This document shows positions 20,899 through 30,112 of a stretch of 64,000 bases of DNA, piece after piece. How positions within the stretch are numbered: position 1 is the first letter of the stretch; every line of letters begins with the position of its first letter. The notes below the pieces were generated by a model. It was not told the DNA's origin. It ran no database searches and was given only the letters and a program-made list of their open reading frames with translations. Position numbers and translations under genes: made by a program. Source of the DNA: Luteibacter aegosomatis (lineage in GTDB: Bacteria; Pseudomonadota; Gammaproteobacteria; Xanthomonadales; Rhodanobacteraceae); assembly GCF_023078455.1 (NCBI RefSeq), contig NZ_CP095740.1, positions 3,150,001-3,214,000 of the forward strand, written 5' to 3'.

Positions 20899-21480
20899 AT
20901 GACCGAACCGACCGTCATCCTCGCCTCCACGTCCCGCTATCGCGCCGGCCTCCTGCGCCGCCTGCTGGAACACTTCGAACAGGCCGCGCCAGGCACCGCC
21001 GAGGATCACCTGCCCGGCGAGGCCCCCGCCCGGCGCGCCGCACGCCTGGCCGAGGCCAAGGCCCGCGACGTCGCCGAAGGCCACCCCGGCGCGATCGTCA
21101 TCGGTTCCGACCAGGTCGCCGACCTCGACGGCACCGTGCTCGACAAGCCCGGCACCGTGCATGCGGCGCACCGCCAACTGGTCGCCAGTTCGGGACGCGA
21201 CGTGGTCTTTCACACGGCGGTGTGCGTGATCGATGCCCACGGCGATGCGCTGACCCACGTCGACGAGACGCGCGTGCGTTTTCGGGAGCTTTCCGGAGCG
21301 GACATCGAACGCTACGTCGAGCGCGAACGTCCGCTCGATTGCGCGGGCAGCTTCAAGTGCGAAGGCCTGGGCATCACCCTTTTCGAGCGCATCGCCAACG
21401 AAGACCCCACCGCCCTCGTCGGCCTGCCGCTGATCGCCACCGCCCGCCTGCTGCGCAAGGCAGGCGTCGTCCTGCCCTGA
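20899..21480 (+). CDS. Maf family nucleotide pyrophosphatase (YceF-like)
   Basis: Cytosolic house-cleaning nucleoside triphosphate pyrophosphatase. The ATG at 20899 gives 193 residues. It shows the Maf N-terminal signature ILASTSRYRAGLLRRL (about 7-22), ARRAARLAEAKARDVA (about 46-61), IGSDQVADLDG with the catalytic Asp (about 68-78), and a C-terminal GLPLIATARLLR. Presence next to yceD/rpmF in many proteobacteria and the sequence GSDQVA favour the YceF (m7GTP) subgroup over the dTTP/UTP subgroup. Confidence 0.9.
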   Translation: MTEPTVILASTSRYRAGLLRRLLEHFEQAAPGTAEDHLPGEAPARRAARLAEAKARDVAEGHPGAIVIGSDQVADLDGTVLDKPGTVHAAHRQLVASSGRDVVFHTAVCVIDAHGDALTHVDETRVRFRELSGADIERYVERERPLDCAGSFKCEGLGITLFERIANEDPTALVGLPLIATARLLRKAGVVLP

Positions 21481-21505
21481 GCGGTCGACTCCCAGGCCTC
21501 GCTAC

Positions 21506-21691
21506 CGAAGGGTGGGTGGGAGCGGACCCTGTCCGCGAATCCTCAGGCTGACCAGAGAACGAGTGAGGCCGCGCGGCCATCGTGCGAGCTTTCAAACGCT
21601 CGCCCGAATCATCGCAAAGCCTCATTCGCCGTAAATGCGGTGAGAGTTCGCGGACAGGCTCCACTCCCACCCACCCTTCGCTTCGGTGGCG
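21506..21691. repeat. Inverted pair of REP-like elements (GTGGGAGC family)
   Basis: The gap between maf and the GT39 gene is bounded by two inverted copies. The left is around 21506-21541 (ACCGAAGGGTGGGTGGGAG, then CGGACCCTGTCCGCGAA); the right is the inverse around 21653-21691 (TTCGCGGACAGGCTCCACT, then CCCACCCACCCTTCG). The same core recurs at 27883, 36345, 38699 and 41452. The 110 bp between the copies shows no gene. Confidence 0.75.
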
Positions 21692-21694
21692 ACG

Positions 21695-23275
21695 TCAACG
21701 CGGCATGGCGCGATAGGCCGCCATCCAGATCACGCACTGGTCCGTATTCCGCGGGACGTCGGGCGCCGCACGCGCCACGGCATCGTAGAACGCGATGCGC
21801 CGGCGGCCGTCGAAGAGATCGAGGCGCGACAGCGGCCTGACGATATCCACCCGTGCGCATATCGAGCCGAGCCAGTCGCGTGTCTCGCGTTCGCGCAACG
21901 ACGTCTCGTCCACGACCAGGATCACGCGCTGGCCGGCATGCATCGCCAGACCCGCTTCGTCGATGCGCCATGCGGCCAACTGCGGCGCGCGGCCGTGCTT
22001 CGCGTTCAACGGGCTGTCGAGCGAATACACCGTGCGCGGACCGCCCAGGGCAAAACGCAACTCCGCCGCCAGCATGAAATTGTCGGCCACCACGAGCGCA
22101 CCGCTGTCGTGCAGCAGCTCGCCCTGCAGCACCGCCGCGCTTTCGCGCCAGCCGGTGAAATTCGACGGAAAGGCCTTGAGGTTCGCAAGCACGCGCGCAC
22201 CGTCGCCCGATGCGGCCAACCCGAGCCATCCGAAGCCCGCCAGCAACCCGGCGAGGGCCAGCGCGAAACCCGCGTGCACGATGCGCCGCCATGCGGAAGA
22301 CGACGGCAACGACGGCCACGCGGCACAGAGCAGCAGGTAACCCGGCAGCGGCCAATGCACGCGAAAACGCACGTCGTCGGCGAACAGCCCCAGCAGGAAA
22401 TACGCGACGATGAACGTCCCCGCGATCGACGCGATCGCATCGAACGGCGCCTCGCCGCGACGGCGCCACGCCCTCCACGCCATCCACAGCAGTGCCACGT
22501 AAGCGACCGGCGTGCAGGTCGCGGCCTGCTCCAGTGGCTGCGCCAGGGCATCGGCGTGGAATCGCCAGGGATTGCGCTCCACCAGTTGGAACGCCACCCC
22601 GGCGCCATCGGCCTGCAGGTTGTAGATCACGATGGGCAGCAAGCCCAACGCGGCGATGCCCATCGCGATCCATAGCCCGGGCTTGCGCCATTGCGCACGA
22701 CCGCGAGGCGTCGCCAGCAGGAAGACGAGCCCGCCCAGCATCGGCATCGCCGCGCGGTAATGCGTGGCCCATGCCAGCGCGAGCCCGACGCCGAGCAGGC
22801 ACCAGTCGCGCCAACATCCGTCGTCGAGCGCACCAAGCAGCCCCTGCATCGCGAGCAGGACGGCGAAGGTCAGCGGCACGTCGGGCACGGCGAGCACGCC
22901 CAGGCTACCCGCCAGCGGCAGGCACTGGGCCAGCGTACCCGCCTGCCAACCCGCCGCGTCGTCGGCATGGCGGCGCGCGATGGCGCGGACCTGGAAGGGA
23001 ATCGCCGCGCCGATGAGGAGGAACGGCAAACGCATGGGCAACAGGCCATGCCCGAATACGGCCTCGGATGCCCCGATCAGCCATGCCGTGAGGGGTGGCA
23101 GATCGCTGTAGCCCCACGCCGGCGCGAGGCTTTCCTGCCAATAGAAGGCTTCGTCACCGAAGGGCGACAGCGTGCATGCGATGACGACGCGCAGGCCGAA
23201 CGTCACGGCGAAAAGGATGAGGAACATGCCTCGCCACGCGCGCAGGCGCGCCGCTACACTCGACCGATCATCCAT
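21695..23275 (-). CDS. GT39/ArnT-like integral membrane glycosyltransferase
   Basis: Multi-pass membrane protein of 526 residues with about ten predicted helices. The first lumenal/periplasmic loop has GDEAFYWQESLAPAWGYSDLPPLTAWLIG (about 39-67). Its DEAFYW...DLPPL pattern matches the conserved acidic-site loop of GT-C enzymes of the ArnT/PMT (GT39/GT83) type, which use polyprenyl-phosphate sugars. The C-terminal third is a soluble periplasmic domain. The acceptor (lipid A, protein or other glycan) cannot be told. It is flanked by REP-like repeats and is divergent from the moxR operon. Confidence 0.8.
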   Translation of the reverse strand: MDDRSSVAARLRAWRGMFLILFAVTFGLRVVIACTLSPFGDEAFYWQESLAPAWGYSDLPPLTAWLIGASEAVFGHGLLPMRLPFLLIGAAIPFQVRAIARRHADDAAGWQAGTLAQCLPLAGSLGVLAVPDVPLTFAVLLAMQGLLGALDDGCWRDWCLLGVGLALAWATHYRAAMPMLGGLVFLLATPRGRAQWRKPGLWIAMGIAALGLLPIVIYNLQADGAGVAFQLVERNPWRFHADALAQPLEQAATCTPVAYVALLWMAWRAWRRRGEAPFDAIASIAGTFIVAYFLLGLFADDVRFRVHWPLPGYLLLCAAWPSLPSSSAWRRIVHAGFALALAGLLAGFGWLGLAASGDGARVLANLKAFPSNFTGWRESAAVLQGELLHDSGALVVADNFMLAAELRFALGGPRTVYSLDSPLNAKHGRAPQLAAWRIDEAGLAMHAGQRVILVVDETSLRERETRDWLGSICARVDIVRPLSRLDLFDGRRRIAFYDAVARAAPDVPRNTDQCVIWMAAYRAMPR

Positions 23276-23310
23276 CGACGGGATCCGCCCCAGGGGCGCA
23301 CGTTTGAATC

Positions 23311-24252
23311 ATGTCAGCGACCACTCCGCTCAACGATGAAATGCTCCGGCACCGCCTCGACGCCGCCCTCACGCAGGTCAACGGCGTGTTGCTCGGCAAG
23401 CCGCGCCAGGTGAAGTTGGCCTTCACCTGCCTCGTGGCCGGTGGACACCTGCTGCTGGAAGACGTGCCCGGCGTGGGAAAGACCACGCTGGCGCATGCCC
23501 TCGCCGCCACCTTCGACCTGGACTTCCAACGTATCCAGTTCACCAGCGACCTGCTTCCGTCGGACATTATCGGGGTGAGCGTCTACGAGCGCGAGACGGG
23601 CGAGTTCCGTTTCCATCCGGGGCCCATCTTCACCCGCCTGCTGCTCGCCGACGAAATCAACCGCGCCACGCCCAAGTCGCAGAGCGCGCTGCTGGAAGCC
23701 ATGGCCGAAGGCCAGGCCACGGTGGACGGCACCACCCACGTGCTGCCCCGCCCGTTCTTCGTGGTGGCCACGCAGAATCCGCTCGATCTGGCCGGCACGT
23801 TTCCGCTGCCCGATTCGCAGCTGGACCGCTTCATGCTCCGGCTCAGCCTGGATTATCCGGATCCCGCCGCCGAACGCGCCCTGCTCACCGGGGAAAGCCG
23901 CCGCGACATGATGGAACACCTCGCGCCGCGCCTGGACGTCGCCGCCATCGGGCAATTGCATGCCGCGGCGCAGGCCGTGACGGCCAGCGGCAGCCTGCTC
24001 GATTACCTGCAGGCCCTGCTCACCGCGAGTCGCCGGCATAACGACCTGCGCGTCGGGCTCTCGCCACGCGCCGGTCTCGCCCTGCTCGCCGCCGCGCGCG
24101 CATGGGCCCTCCTGAGCGGGCGCGCGTACGTGATTCCCGAAGACGTACAGGCCGTGTTCGTGCCCACGGCGGCTCATCGGCTCGTGCCGGGACGCGGCGG
24201 TCACCGCGAAGCGATCGCCCGCGCCATCCTCGCCGATACCGCGGTGCCCTGA
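23311..24252 (+). CDS. MoxR family AAA+ ATPase
   Basis: Chaperone-like AAA+ ATPase, 313 residues. It has Walker A in LLEDVPGVGKTTLAHAL (about 49-65), Walker B in RLLLADEINRATPKSQSALLEAM (about 108-130), and the sensor region FFVVATQNPLDLAGTFPLPDSQLDRF (about 150-175). It overlaps the following DUF58 gene by one base (TGATG), the usual MoxR-DUF58-transglutaminase operon. The three are thought to act together on an envelope or periplasmic target, still undefined. Confidence 0.93.
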   Translation: MSATTPLNDEMLRHRLDAALTQVNGVLLGKPRQVKLAFTCLVAGGHLLLEDVPGVGKTTLAHALAATFDLDFQRIQFTSDLLPSDIIGVSVYERETGEFRFHPGPIFTRLLLADEINRATPKSQSALLEAMAEGQATVDGTTHVLPRPFFVVATQNPLDLAGTFPLPDSQLDRFMLRLSLDYPDPAAERALLTGESRRDMMEHLAPRLDVAAIGQLHAAAQAVTASGSLLDYLQALLTASRRHNDLRVGLSPRAGLALLAAARAWALLSGRAYVIPEDVQAVFVPTAAHRLVPGRGGHREAIARAILADTAVP

Positions 24253-25208
24253 TGGCCTCGCGCGGGGCCAGGCTGCTCGCATGGGCGGAGCGCCGCCTTC
24301 CCTCGCTTACCCGCCTGCGGCCCCGCGAGCCGCTGCCGATCGTGCTCCACCGGCGACGCATCTACATCCTTCCGACCGGGTTCGGCCTGGGACTGTCGAT
24401 CCTGCTCGTCGTCATGCTCGTCGGTGCGCTCAACTATTCGAACAACGCCGCGCTGGGGCTCACCTGCCTGCTCGGCGCCGCCGCCGTCGGCAGCATGCTC
24501 GTGGCCTTCCGCACGCTCAACGGCCTCGTCATCGGCGGCCTGCGCTCCGACACCGCGCGGGCGGGCGAACAGGTGCGCGTCTCGCTCGACGTTTCCGGGC
24601 CACGCTACGCGCGGACGGCCATACGGCTGGATGCCGACGCACGCGAGCAGGTCTTCGGCGTCCAGCCGGGCACGCCGTCGACCGTCGAGTTCCATCTCGA
24701 TGCCGCGCATCGCGGCTGGCTCGACTTGCCGCGCATGCGTCTGCACAGCCGCTGGCCGATGGGGCTGTTTCGCGTATGGAGCTGGCTTCATCCCGACGGC
24801 AAGGTGCTGGTCTATCCGCGCATCGAAGCCTTCGGCCCACCGCCCCTGGTACCGGATGGCGACGCCGATCGCGGCAGGCCGCGCGCGGGCGACGAGCTGG
24901 CCTCGCTGCGCGACTACCGGCCGGGCGATCCGCGCCGGCAGATCGCGTGGAAACTCAGTGCGCGCCATGACGGACTGCTCGTGAAGGATCTCGAACAACC
25001 CGCACCCCAGGAAGACTGGCGGCTGGATTGGGACGCGATCCATGGGCTCGACGACGAAACGCGCATTTCCCGCCTGGCCCGCTGGGTGGACGAAGCCCAT
25101 GAAGGCGGCAGGCGTTGGAGCTTGCGCCTGCCCGACGGGTATTTCGACATCGCCCAGGGCGACGAGCATTACCACCGCTGCATGACCGCCCTCGCGCTGC
25201 GCCCATGA
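24252..25208 (+). CDS. DUF58 domain membrane protein
   Basis: Partner of the MoxR ATPase. The ATG at 24252 shares a base with the moxR stop and gives 318 residues. Two close membrane helices are at about 35-78 (FGLGLSILLVVMLVGALNYSNNAALGL and the next segment). The DUF58 core appears as DELASLRDYRPGDPRRQIAWKLSARHDGLLVKDLEQP (about 215-251), a degenerate von Willebrand A-like fold. It overlaps the next gene by 4 bp. Confidence 0.9.
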   Translation: MASRGARLLAWAERRLPSLTRLRPREPLPIVLHRRRIYILPTGFGLGLSILLVVMLVGALNYSNNAALGLTCLLGAAAVGSMLVAFRTLNGLVIGGLRSDTARAGEQVRVSLDVSGPRYARTAIRLDADAREQVFGVQPGTPSTVEFHLDAAHRGWLDLPRMRLHSRWPMGLFRVWSWLHPDGKVLVYPRIEAFGPPPLVPDGDADRGRPRAGDELASLRDYRPGDPRRQIAWKLSARHDGLLVKDLEQPAPQEDWRLDWDAIHGLDDETRISRLARWVDEAHEGGRRWSLRLPDGYFDIAQGDEHYHRCMTALALRP

Positions 25209-27196
25209 CCGGCTTTCGTCCCTCCCTCCGCAAACGCGTTTCGACGGGTCTTCCGTTGGGCCGTCGCGCGTTCGACCTGCTCACGCTCACCATGGGCTTC
25301 GTGGTGCTGGTGCATGCCCTGCATTTGCCATGGTGGCTCACGGCGGCGCTGGCCGCGGTGGCGGGCGGACGCTGGTGGCATCGCCGTCACGGCGGGCGCA
25401 AGGTGGCCGCACTGATCCGACTGCCGCTGCTCGCCCTATTGCTCGCTGCCGTGATCCTGCGCTACGGCACGATGTTCGGGCGCGAACCGGGCAGCGCCTT
25501 CGCCGTCGGCCTGCTCGTGCTCAAGCTGCTGGAAACCGACGAGGCACGCGATGCCCGCGTCGGCGTGGCCTTCGCCTGTTTCGCCTTGATGAGTGCGCTG
25601 CTCTTCGACCAGAGTCTCGTCGCCAGCATCTTCGTCAGCCTGGGATTGCTCCCGGCCCTGACCACCCTGTGCGCCGTCGAAGACCCCGACGCCGAGCAGC
25701 GCCGCTGGTCGATGCAGTGGAAGCCCGTGCTGCTGGCGCTGCTGGCGTCGGTACCGCTGTCGGTGTTCGCCTTTCTCTTCATACCCCGCCTCTCCAGTCC
25801 CCTCTGGGGCACGCCCGACAGCGGACAGGCCGCGACGGGCCTTTCGCCGCAGCTCTCGCCGGGCGGCATGCTCGACCTCATGACCGACGACACGCCGGCC
25901 ATGCGGGTCACGTTCGACGGGCCGCCCCCGCCCAACAGCCTCCGCTACTTCCGCGCCTACGTCATGCAGCTGTTCGACGGCACCGCGTGGACCCCCGGCT
26001 CGCACAGCACGCGCCGCCCGCCGTCCGACGTGCAATACGCGCAGCGCATCGGCTACCACGCATCGATCGAACCCACCCACGACCGCATCGTGCCGATGCT
26101 CGACCTGCCGACCACCGCGCCGCAGGACACCACGCTTCGTCCCGACCGCACGGTGCAGGCCAACCGTCGCATCGACGATACGGTGAACTTCACCGCGTTC
26201 GCGGCCACGCGCTACCGCCTCGAACCCACGCTGGACGACGGCGTACGGCACGACAACCTGCAACTGCCCATGGGCGTCGGCCCGCGCGCCCGCGCGCTGG
26301 CCCAATCATGGGCGCAGCGCTACGGCGACGACCATGCGGCGATCGTCCGCGCGGCGCTGGCGATGTTCCATGCCGATTTCTCCTACACCCTCGCCCCCGA
26401 ACCGCTCGATCGCGACCGCATCGACGATTTCCTTTTCCAGACGAAGCAGGGCTACTGCGAGCACTTCGCGTCCAGCTTCACCTTCCTCATGCGCGCCGCC
26501 GGCTTGCCCGCCCGCGTCGTGACCGGCTATCAGGGCGGCTACTGGAACGGCGGTGCCCACTACCTGCTCGTACGGCGCTCCGATGCCCACGCATGGTCGG
26601 AGGTGTGGCTCGAAGGCCAGGGATGGGTTCGCTTCGATCCGACGGCCGCCGTGCGCCCCGAGCGGGTGGAACTCGGTGCGGCCGCCGCCGCGGAAGCCAG
26701 CGGCGGCGAAGGCTGGCTGGGACCGGCCTGGTTGCGCGAGCTGCGCAACCGCTGGGATGTGGTCAACCAATGGTGGAGCCGCGGCGTTATCGGCTTCGAC
26801 AGCTTGCGTCAGCAGGGCTTGCTCCGTCCGTTCGGAGTGGACCACGCCGACGTCACCGACCTGGCCGTGGTACTGGCCGTCGGTTGCTCGCTGCTGGTGG
26901 CGATCGCCTTGGGCTGGGCGGTGTTCCAGCGGCGTGAAGGCGACGCGCTGGATGCGTGGATGCGACGTCTGGAGCGCAAGCTCTCACGGGCCGGCGTCGT
27001 CCGTCGAACCGGTGAGGGACCGAAGCATTTCCTTGCCCGTGCGGCCCGTGCCATGCCGGCGCAGCGAAATGCACTGGAAAGGTTGAGTGAGCTTTACTTG
27101 CGATCGCGCTACGCCCATGACGAACCACCGCCTGAATCAATCAGTGAATTCGGTCGGGCCGTGAGGGAATTAACGGCGCGCCGCGTGGTCAAATAG
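25205..27196 (+). CDS. TgpA-like transglutaminase membrane protein (DUF3488)
   Basis: 663-residue inner-membrane protein. The N-terminus has about six helices (residues 20-190); then comes a large periplasmic transglutaminase-like domain and a final helix near 560-580. The Cys-His-Asp triad is visible: Cys in QTKQGYCEHFASSFTFLMRAAG (about 418), His in SDAHAWSEVWL (about 461) and Asp in RFDPTAAV (about 476). This is the architecture of Pseudomonas TgpA. The DUF4129-like tail (about 590-655) has YLRSRYAHDEPP. It is last in the MoxR operon. Confidence 0.92.
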   Translation: MTGFRPSLRKRVSTGLPLGRRAFDLLTLTMGFVVLVHALHLPWWLTAALAAVAGGRWWHRRHGGRKVAALIRLPLLALLLAAVILRYGTMFGREPGSAFAVGLLVLKLLETDEARDARVGVAFACFALMSALLFDQSLVASIFVSLGLLPALTTLCAVEDPDAEQRRWSMQWKPVLLALLASVPLSVFAFLFIPRLSSPLWGTPDSGQAATGLSPQLSPGGMLDLMTDDTPAMRVTFDGPPPPNSLRYFRAYVMQLFDGTAWTPGSHSTRRPPSDVQYAQRIGYHASIEPTHDRIVPMLDLPTTAPQDTTLRPDRTVQANRRIDDTVNFTAFAATRYRLEPTLDDGVRHDNLQLPMGVGPRARALAQSWAQRYGDDHAAIVRAALAMFHADFSYTLAPEPLDRDRIDDFLFQTKQGYCEHFASSFTFLMRAAGLPARVVTGYQGGYWNGGAHYLLVRRSDAHAWSEVWLEGQGWVRFDPTAAVRPERVELGAAAAAEASGGEGWLGPAWLRELRNRWDVVNQWWSRGVIGFDSLRQQGLLRPFGVDHADVTDLAVVLAVGCSLLVAIALGWAVFQRREGDALDAWMRRLERKLSRAGVVRRTGEGPKHFLARAARAMPAQRNALERLSELYLRSRYAHDEPPPESISEFGRAVRELTARRVVK

Positions 27197-27238
27197 CGCA
27201 TGGCGCCGGTTGTGCCCGGTGCCCCTGGGAGAAGTGAC

Positions 27239-27835
27239 ATGTCCATGTACAAACCGCTGGCCATCGTCGCCGCGACTCTGGCACTTGGCGCGTGCGCCAC
27301 CGTGCCGCAGCCGCTGCAGGGTCAGTTCAACGACGTATCCACGGCCGGTGCCCAACAGGGCGGAGCCCCCGGCGCGAAGGTGCGCTGGGGTGGCGAAATC
27401 ATCAAGACCGAACCGGGTCCGCAGCAGACCTGCTTCTTCGTCCTGTCCGAACCGTTGGACAGCGAGGCCCGTCCCACGGCGAGCAAGCAGGAAAGCCAGG
27501 GCCGCTTCGTGGCCTGTCGCGACGGCTTCTACGATCCCGAGGTGTTCACCCGGGGTCGCGAGATCACCGTCACCGGCACGCTGCACGGCGCGGTCTCGCA
27601 GAAGGTCGGCGATTTCGACTACGCCTACCCGCGCGTCGAGGCCGACGTGGTCTACCTGTGGCCGAAGCGCGTTCCGGTGAACCGCTACCCGCCTGGCTTC
27701 TACGACCCGTTCTGGGGTCCGGGCTGGGGCGGCGGCTGGGGCCCGTACGGCTACGGCCCGTGGGGCGATCCGTTCTGGTACCGCCCGCGCACCATCATCG
27801 TGCCGCGTACGGTACCGGTGAGGCCGCACAAGTAA
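27239..27835 (+). CDS. Slp family outer-membrane lipoprotein
   Basis: Starvation-inducible Slp-type lipoprotein. ATG 27239 is preceded by GGGAGAAG; 198 residues. The signal peptide ends in the lipobox LGAC (Cys at about residue 19), with Ala after the Cys, consistent with outer-membrane sorting. The Slp core runs from VRWGGEIIKTEPG to about 145. The tail (about 150-185) is very rich in Gly, Pro, Tyr and Trp (GPGWGGGWGPYGYGPWGDP), more than in E. coli Slp, and may be disordered or surface-interacting. A strong terminator follows directly. Confidence 0.85.
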   Translation: MSMYKPLAIVAATLALGACATVPQPLQGQFNDVSTAGAQQGGAPGAKVRWGGEIIKTEPGPQQTCFFVLSEPLDSEARPTASKQESQGRFVACRDGFYDPEVFTRGREITVTGTLHGAVSQKVGDFDYAYPRVEADVVYLWPKRVPVNRYPPGFYDPFWGPGWGGGWGPYGYGPWGDPFWYRPRTIIVPRTVPVRPHK

Positions 27836-27843
27836 GCGCAACG

Positions 27844-27872
27844 AAAAAGCCGGCGAAAGCCGGCTTTTTTTC
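27844..27872 (+). terminator. Rho-independent terminator after slp
   Basis: AAAGCCGGC-GAAA-GCCGGCTTTTTTT: perfect stem with a GAAA tetraloop and seven T residues, 8 bp after the lipoprotein stop codon. The A-run on the other side could also terminate minus-strand transcripts. Confidence 0.93.
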
Positions 27873-27882
27873 GCCGCCCTGC

Positions 27883-27913
27883 CGAAGGGGTGGGAGCGGG
27901 CCTCGGCGATGAC
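27883..27913. repeat. Single REP-like element (GTGGGAGC family)
   Basis: CCGAAGGGGTGGGAGCGGGC followed by CTCGGCGATGA matches the repeat core seen at 21506, 36345 and 38699. It lies between the slp terminator and the end of the reductase gene. Only one copy is clear here. Confidence 0.55.
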
Positions 27914-27919
27914 GCGCAG

Positions 27920-28951
27920 CTATCGTTTGACGATGCCGAGCCTGACCAGGCTCTCTGCCGTCGCGACGATGGCCTCTTCCGGCGAACGCGGCGACCATCC
28001 GAGCAGGCGCATGGCCTTCCCGCCCGTGGCACTCATGTCCACGCCGAGCATCGGCACCAGGCCCTTCAGCCGTGGATTCCTTCGCGACGCGAGGCGCACG
28101 AACCAGTTCGGCAGAACCCGCGTCGTCGCATGCTTGCCGATCGTCCCCATGCGTCGACGCAGGACCTTCGCGACGTCGGCCAGCCACATGCCCTCGCCGG
28201 ACGTCGCGAGAAAGCGCTCGCCGTTGGCCGCCGGATGGGTCATCGCACGCAGGTGCAGGTCAGCCACGTCGCGTACGTCGACGAAGCACGAATGGATCTT
28301 CGGACAACCCGTCCAGTTGCCCAGCAGGTTCTCCACGATCTTGATGGAGTGCGAGTAATCCGGACCCAGCGCGGGGCCGAGGACGGCCACCGGGTTCACC
28401 GCGGACAGCTCGAGACCCTTCCCTTCGCGGGCGATGAAATCCCACGCCGCCTTTTCAGAAAGGGTCTTCGACTTCTGGTAAGGCGCGACGTTACCGGTCA
28501 GGTCGCTCCAATCCGTTTCGTCGAACGGCCGCCGATGGCTCGCGGCGTGCCCGACGCCGATCGCACCGAAGGCAGAGGTCAAGACCACGCGTTTGACCCC
28601 GGCGTCACGCGCCGCACGGAGCACTCGCAGGTTCCCGTCGACGGCGGGCCGAATCCAATCTTCCTCGCTCGCGTAATGGCCGGACGGCGTCGGCGACGCA
28701 CCGTGCATCACGTAAGTGCATCCGGCGACGGCTCGGTCCCAACCCTCGTCGGCACCCAGGTCGGCGATGACGAACGACAGGCGATCGCCCGCCTCCACGC
28801 CCCCCGCCTTTAGGTAACGGCGGACCTCCATCTCGCGCGATGCGGTGCGGATCTTGGTCCGAACGCGGTATCCGCCGTTCAACAATGCCAGCATGCAATG
28901 CTGCGCGATAAAGCCGGTACCACCGGTCACCAATACCAATGCGTCGTTCAT
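27920..28951 (-). CDS. NAD(P)-dependent epimerase/dehydratase (extended SDR, aldehyde-reductase type)
   Basis: 343-residue extended short-chain dehydrogenase. The N-terminal VLVTGGTGFIAQHCMLALL (about 6-24) is the GxxGxxG cofactor motif. VLTSAFGAIGVG (about 123-134) supplies the catalytic Ser region, and PYQKSKTLSEKAAWDF (about 157-172) the YxxxK pair. Sequence resembles dihydroflavonol-4-reductase-like or aldehyde reductases acting on small carbonyls. It is divergent from the AraC-type regulator at 29047, which may control it; substrate is unknown. Confidence 0.83.
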   Translation of the reverse strand: MNDALVLVTGGTGFIAQHCMLALLNGGYRVRTKIRTASREMEVRRYLKAGGVEAGDRLSFVIADLGADEGWDRAVAGCTYVMHGASPTPSGHYASEEDWIRPAVDGNLRVLRAARDAGVKRVVLTSAFGAIGVGHAASHRRPFDETDWSDLTGNVAPYQKSKTLSEKAAWDFIAREGKGLELSAVNPVAVLGPALGPDYSHSIKIVENLLGNWTGCPKIHSCFVDVRDVADLHLRAMTHPAANGERFLATSGEGMWLADVAKVLRRRMGTIGKHATTRVLPNWFVRLASRRNPRLKGLVPMLGVDMSATGGKAMRLLGWSPRSPEEAIVATAESLVRLGIVKR

Positions 28952-29046
28952 GGGAGCTCAGCCGCTTCAAGTTGCGGGAAGATTAGGCCCGGCACCCCGG
29001 ACTGTTAATACTTGATCGTGCGATTTACTTGCGCGAGAGTACGAAC

Positions 29047-29952
29047 ATGAGCCTCGATCCTTTCTCGGACATCCTCCGTCTCACCCAAGCCGAATCCCTG
29101 GTGACGGGTGGCTTCCGCGCTGGCGGCGAGTGGGCCATCCGCTTCCCGGCGCCGGACAAGATCAAGTTCTTCGCCGTGGTCGAGGGTGCATGCTGGGTCG
29201 ACATCGACGGCGAGGCCGAGCCGGTGTACTTCGATACCGGCGACGTCGGGTTACTGAGCGCGAAGCGCTCGTTCGTGCTGTCCAGCCGTCCCGGCATCGC
29301 GCCGCTGGATGCGATGAGCGTGTTTTCCGGGGGAACGGCCGTGCTCGGCGACGGCAACGATTTCGCCCACATCGGCGGACACGTGCTGCTCGATCCGACC
29401 AGTGGACGGCTCCTCGCCGACGTGCTGCCACCGTGGATCCACGTTCCGGCGGCGTCGCCGCACGCCACGGCGTTCCGCTGGCTGCTCGAGCGGCTCGTGG
29501 AAGAACGCGCGGGCGATGAGCCCGGCACGCAGCTCGCATCGGCGCAACTGGGCCAGCTTCTCTTCATCGAGATCCTGCGCGCCCACCTGAAGACGACCGA
29601 GGCCATGCCCGCCAGCTGGCTGCGCCTGCTGGGCGATGCGCGACTCGCGCCCGCATTGCGATTGATGCATGGCGATCCGGCGCGCGCATGGCACCTGGAG
29701 GAACTCGCCAGGGCCTGCGCCATGTCGCGAACGACCTTCGCGTTCCACTTCAGGACGATCGCCGGCGTTGCACCGCTGACCTATCTCACCGAATGGCGGA
29801 TGCGGCTTGCCGAGCGGGCGTTGCGGGATGAGAGCACGCCGGTCTCCGTCATCGCGCAGTCGCTGGGGTATACGTCGGAGAGCGCGTTCAGTAACGCGTT
29901 CAAGCGGGCGAGTGGGCAGTCGCCGAGGGTGTATCGGGTCTCCCGAAGCTAG
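29047..29952 (+). CDS. AraC family transcriptional regulator (cupin N-terminal domain)
   Basis: 301-residue regulator. The N-terminal ~160 residues form a cupin-like sensing domain (IKFFAVVEGACWVDIDGEAEPVYFDTGDVGLLS) as in the AraC_binding_2/CadX-like group that often controls reductases. The C-terminal ~100 residues hold two helix-turn-helix units, ending with VSVIAQSLGYTSESAFSNAFKRASGQSPRVYR, the AraC signature. ATG 29047 is preferred over an upstream TTG (29029). It is divergent from the reductase gene 95 bp away, a likely target. Confidence 0.88.
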   Translation: MSLDPFSDILRLTQAESLVTGGFRAGGEWAIRFPAPDKIKFFAVVEGACWVDIDGEAEPVYFDTGDVGLLSAKRSFVLSSRPGIAPLDAMSVFSGGTAVLGDGNDFAHIGGHVLLDPTSGRLLADVLPPWIHVPAASPHATAFRWLLERLVEERAGDEPGTQLASAQLGQLLFIEILRAHLKTTEAMPASWLRLLGDARLAPALRLMHGDPARAWHLEELARACAMSRTTFAFHFRTIAGVAPLTYLTEWRMRLAERALRDESTPVSVIAQSLGYTSESAFSNAFKRASGQSPRVYRVSRS

Positions 29953-30063
29953 CCCGTCGTTCCTGCGTACGCGGTTGCCGGTTCCGCGAATTCAGCCATG
30001 CGTTTTTTTGCACGACCCAGAAGCCGATGAGGCGTTGGGGCAACGCCCAATGCATGGCGCTGC

Positions 30064-30083
30064 GCTCCTGCGTTCGCAGGAGC
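30064..30083. repeat. Short perfect hairpin in the gap after the AraC gene
   Basis: GCTCCTGC-GTTC-GCAGGAGC, an 8-bp perfect stem without a T-run. A second small stem (GCGTTG-GGG-CAACGC) lies about 20 bp upstream. Both sit in the 160-bp gap between the convergent AraC and HIT genes and may act as a factor-independent or bidirectional transcription barrier. Confidence 0.4.
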
Positions 30084-30112
30084 AGCGTGAGGGTTTCAGT
30101 CCGCCTGTCCTA

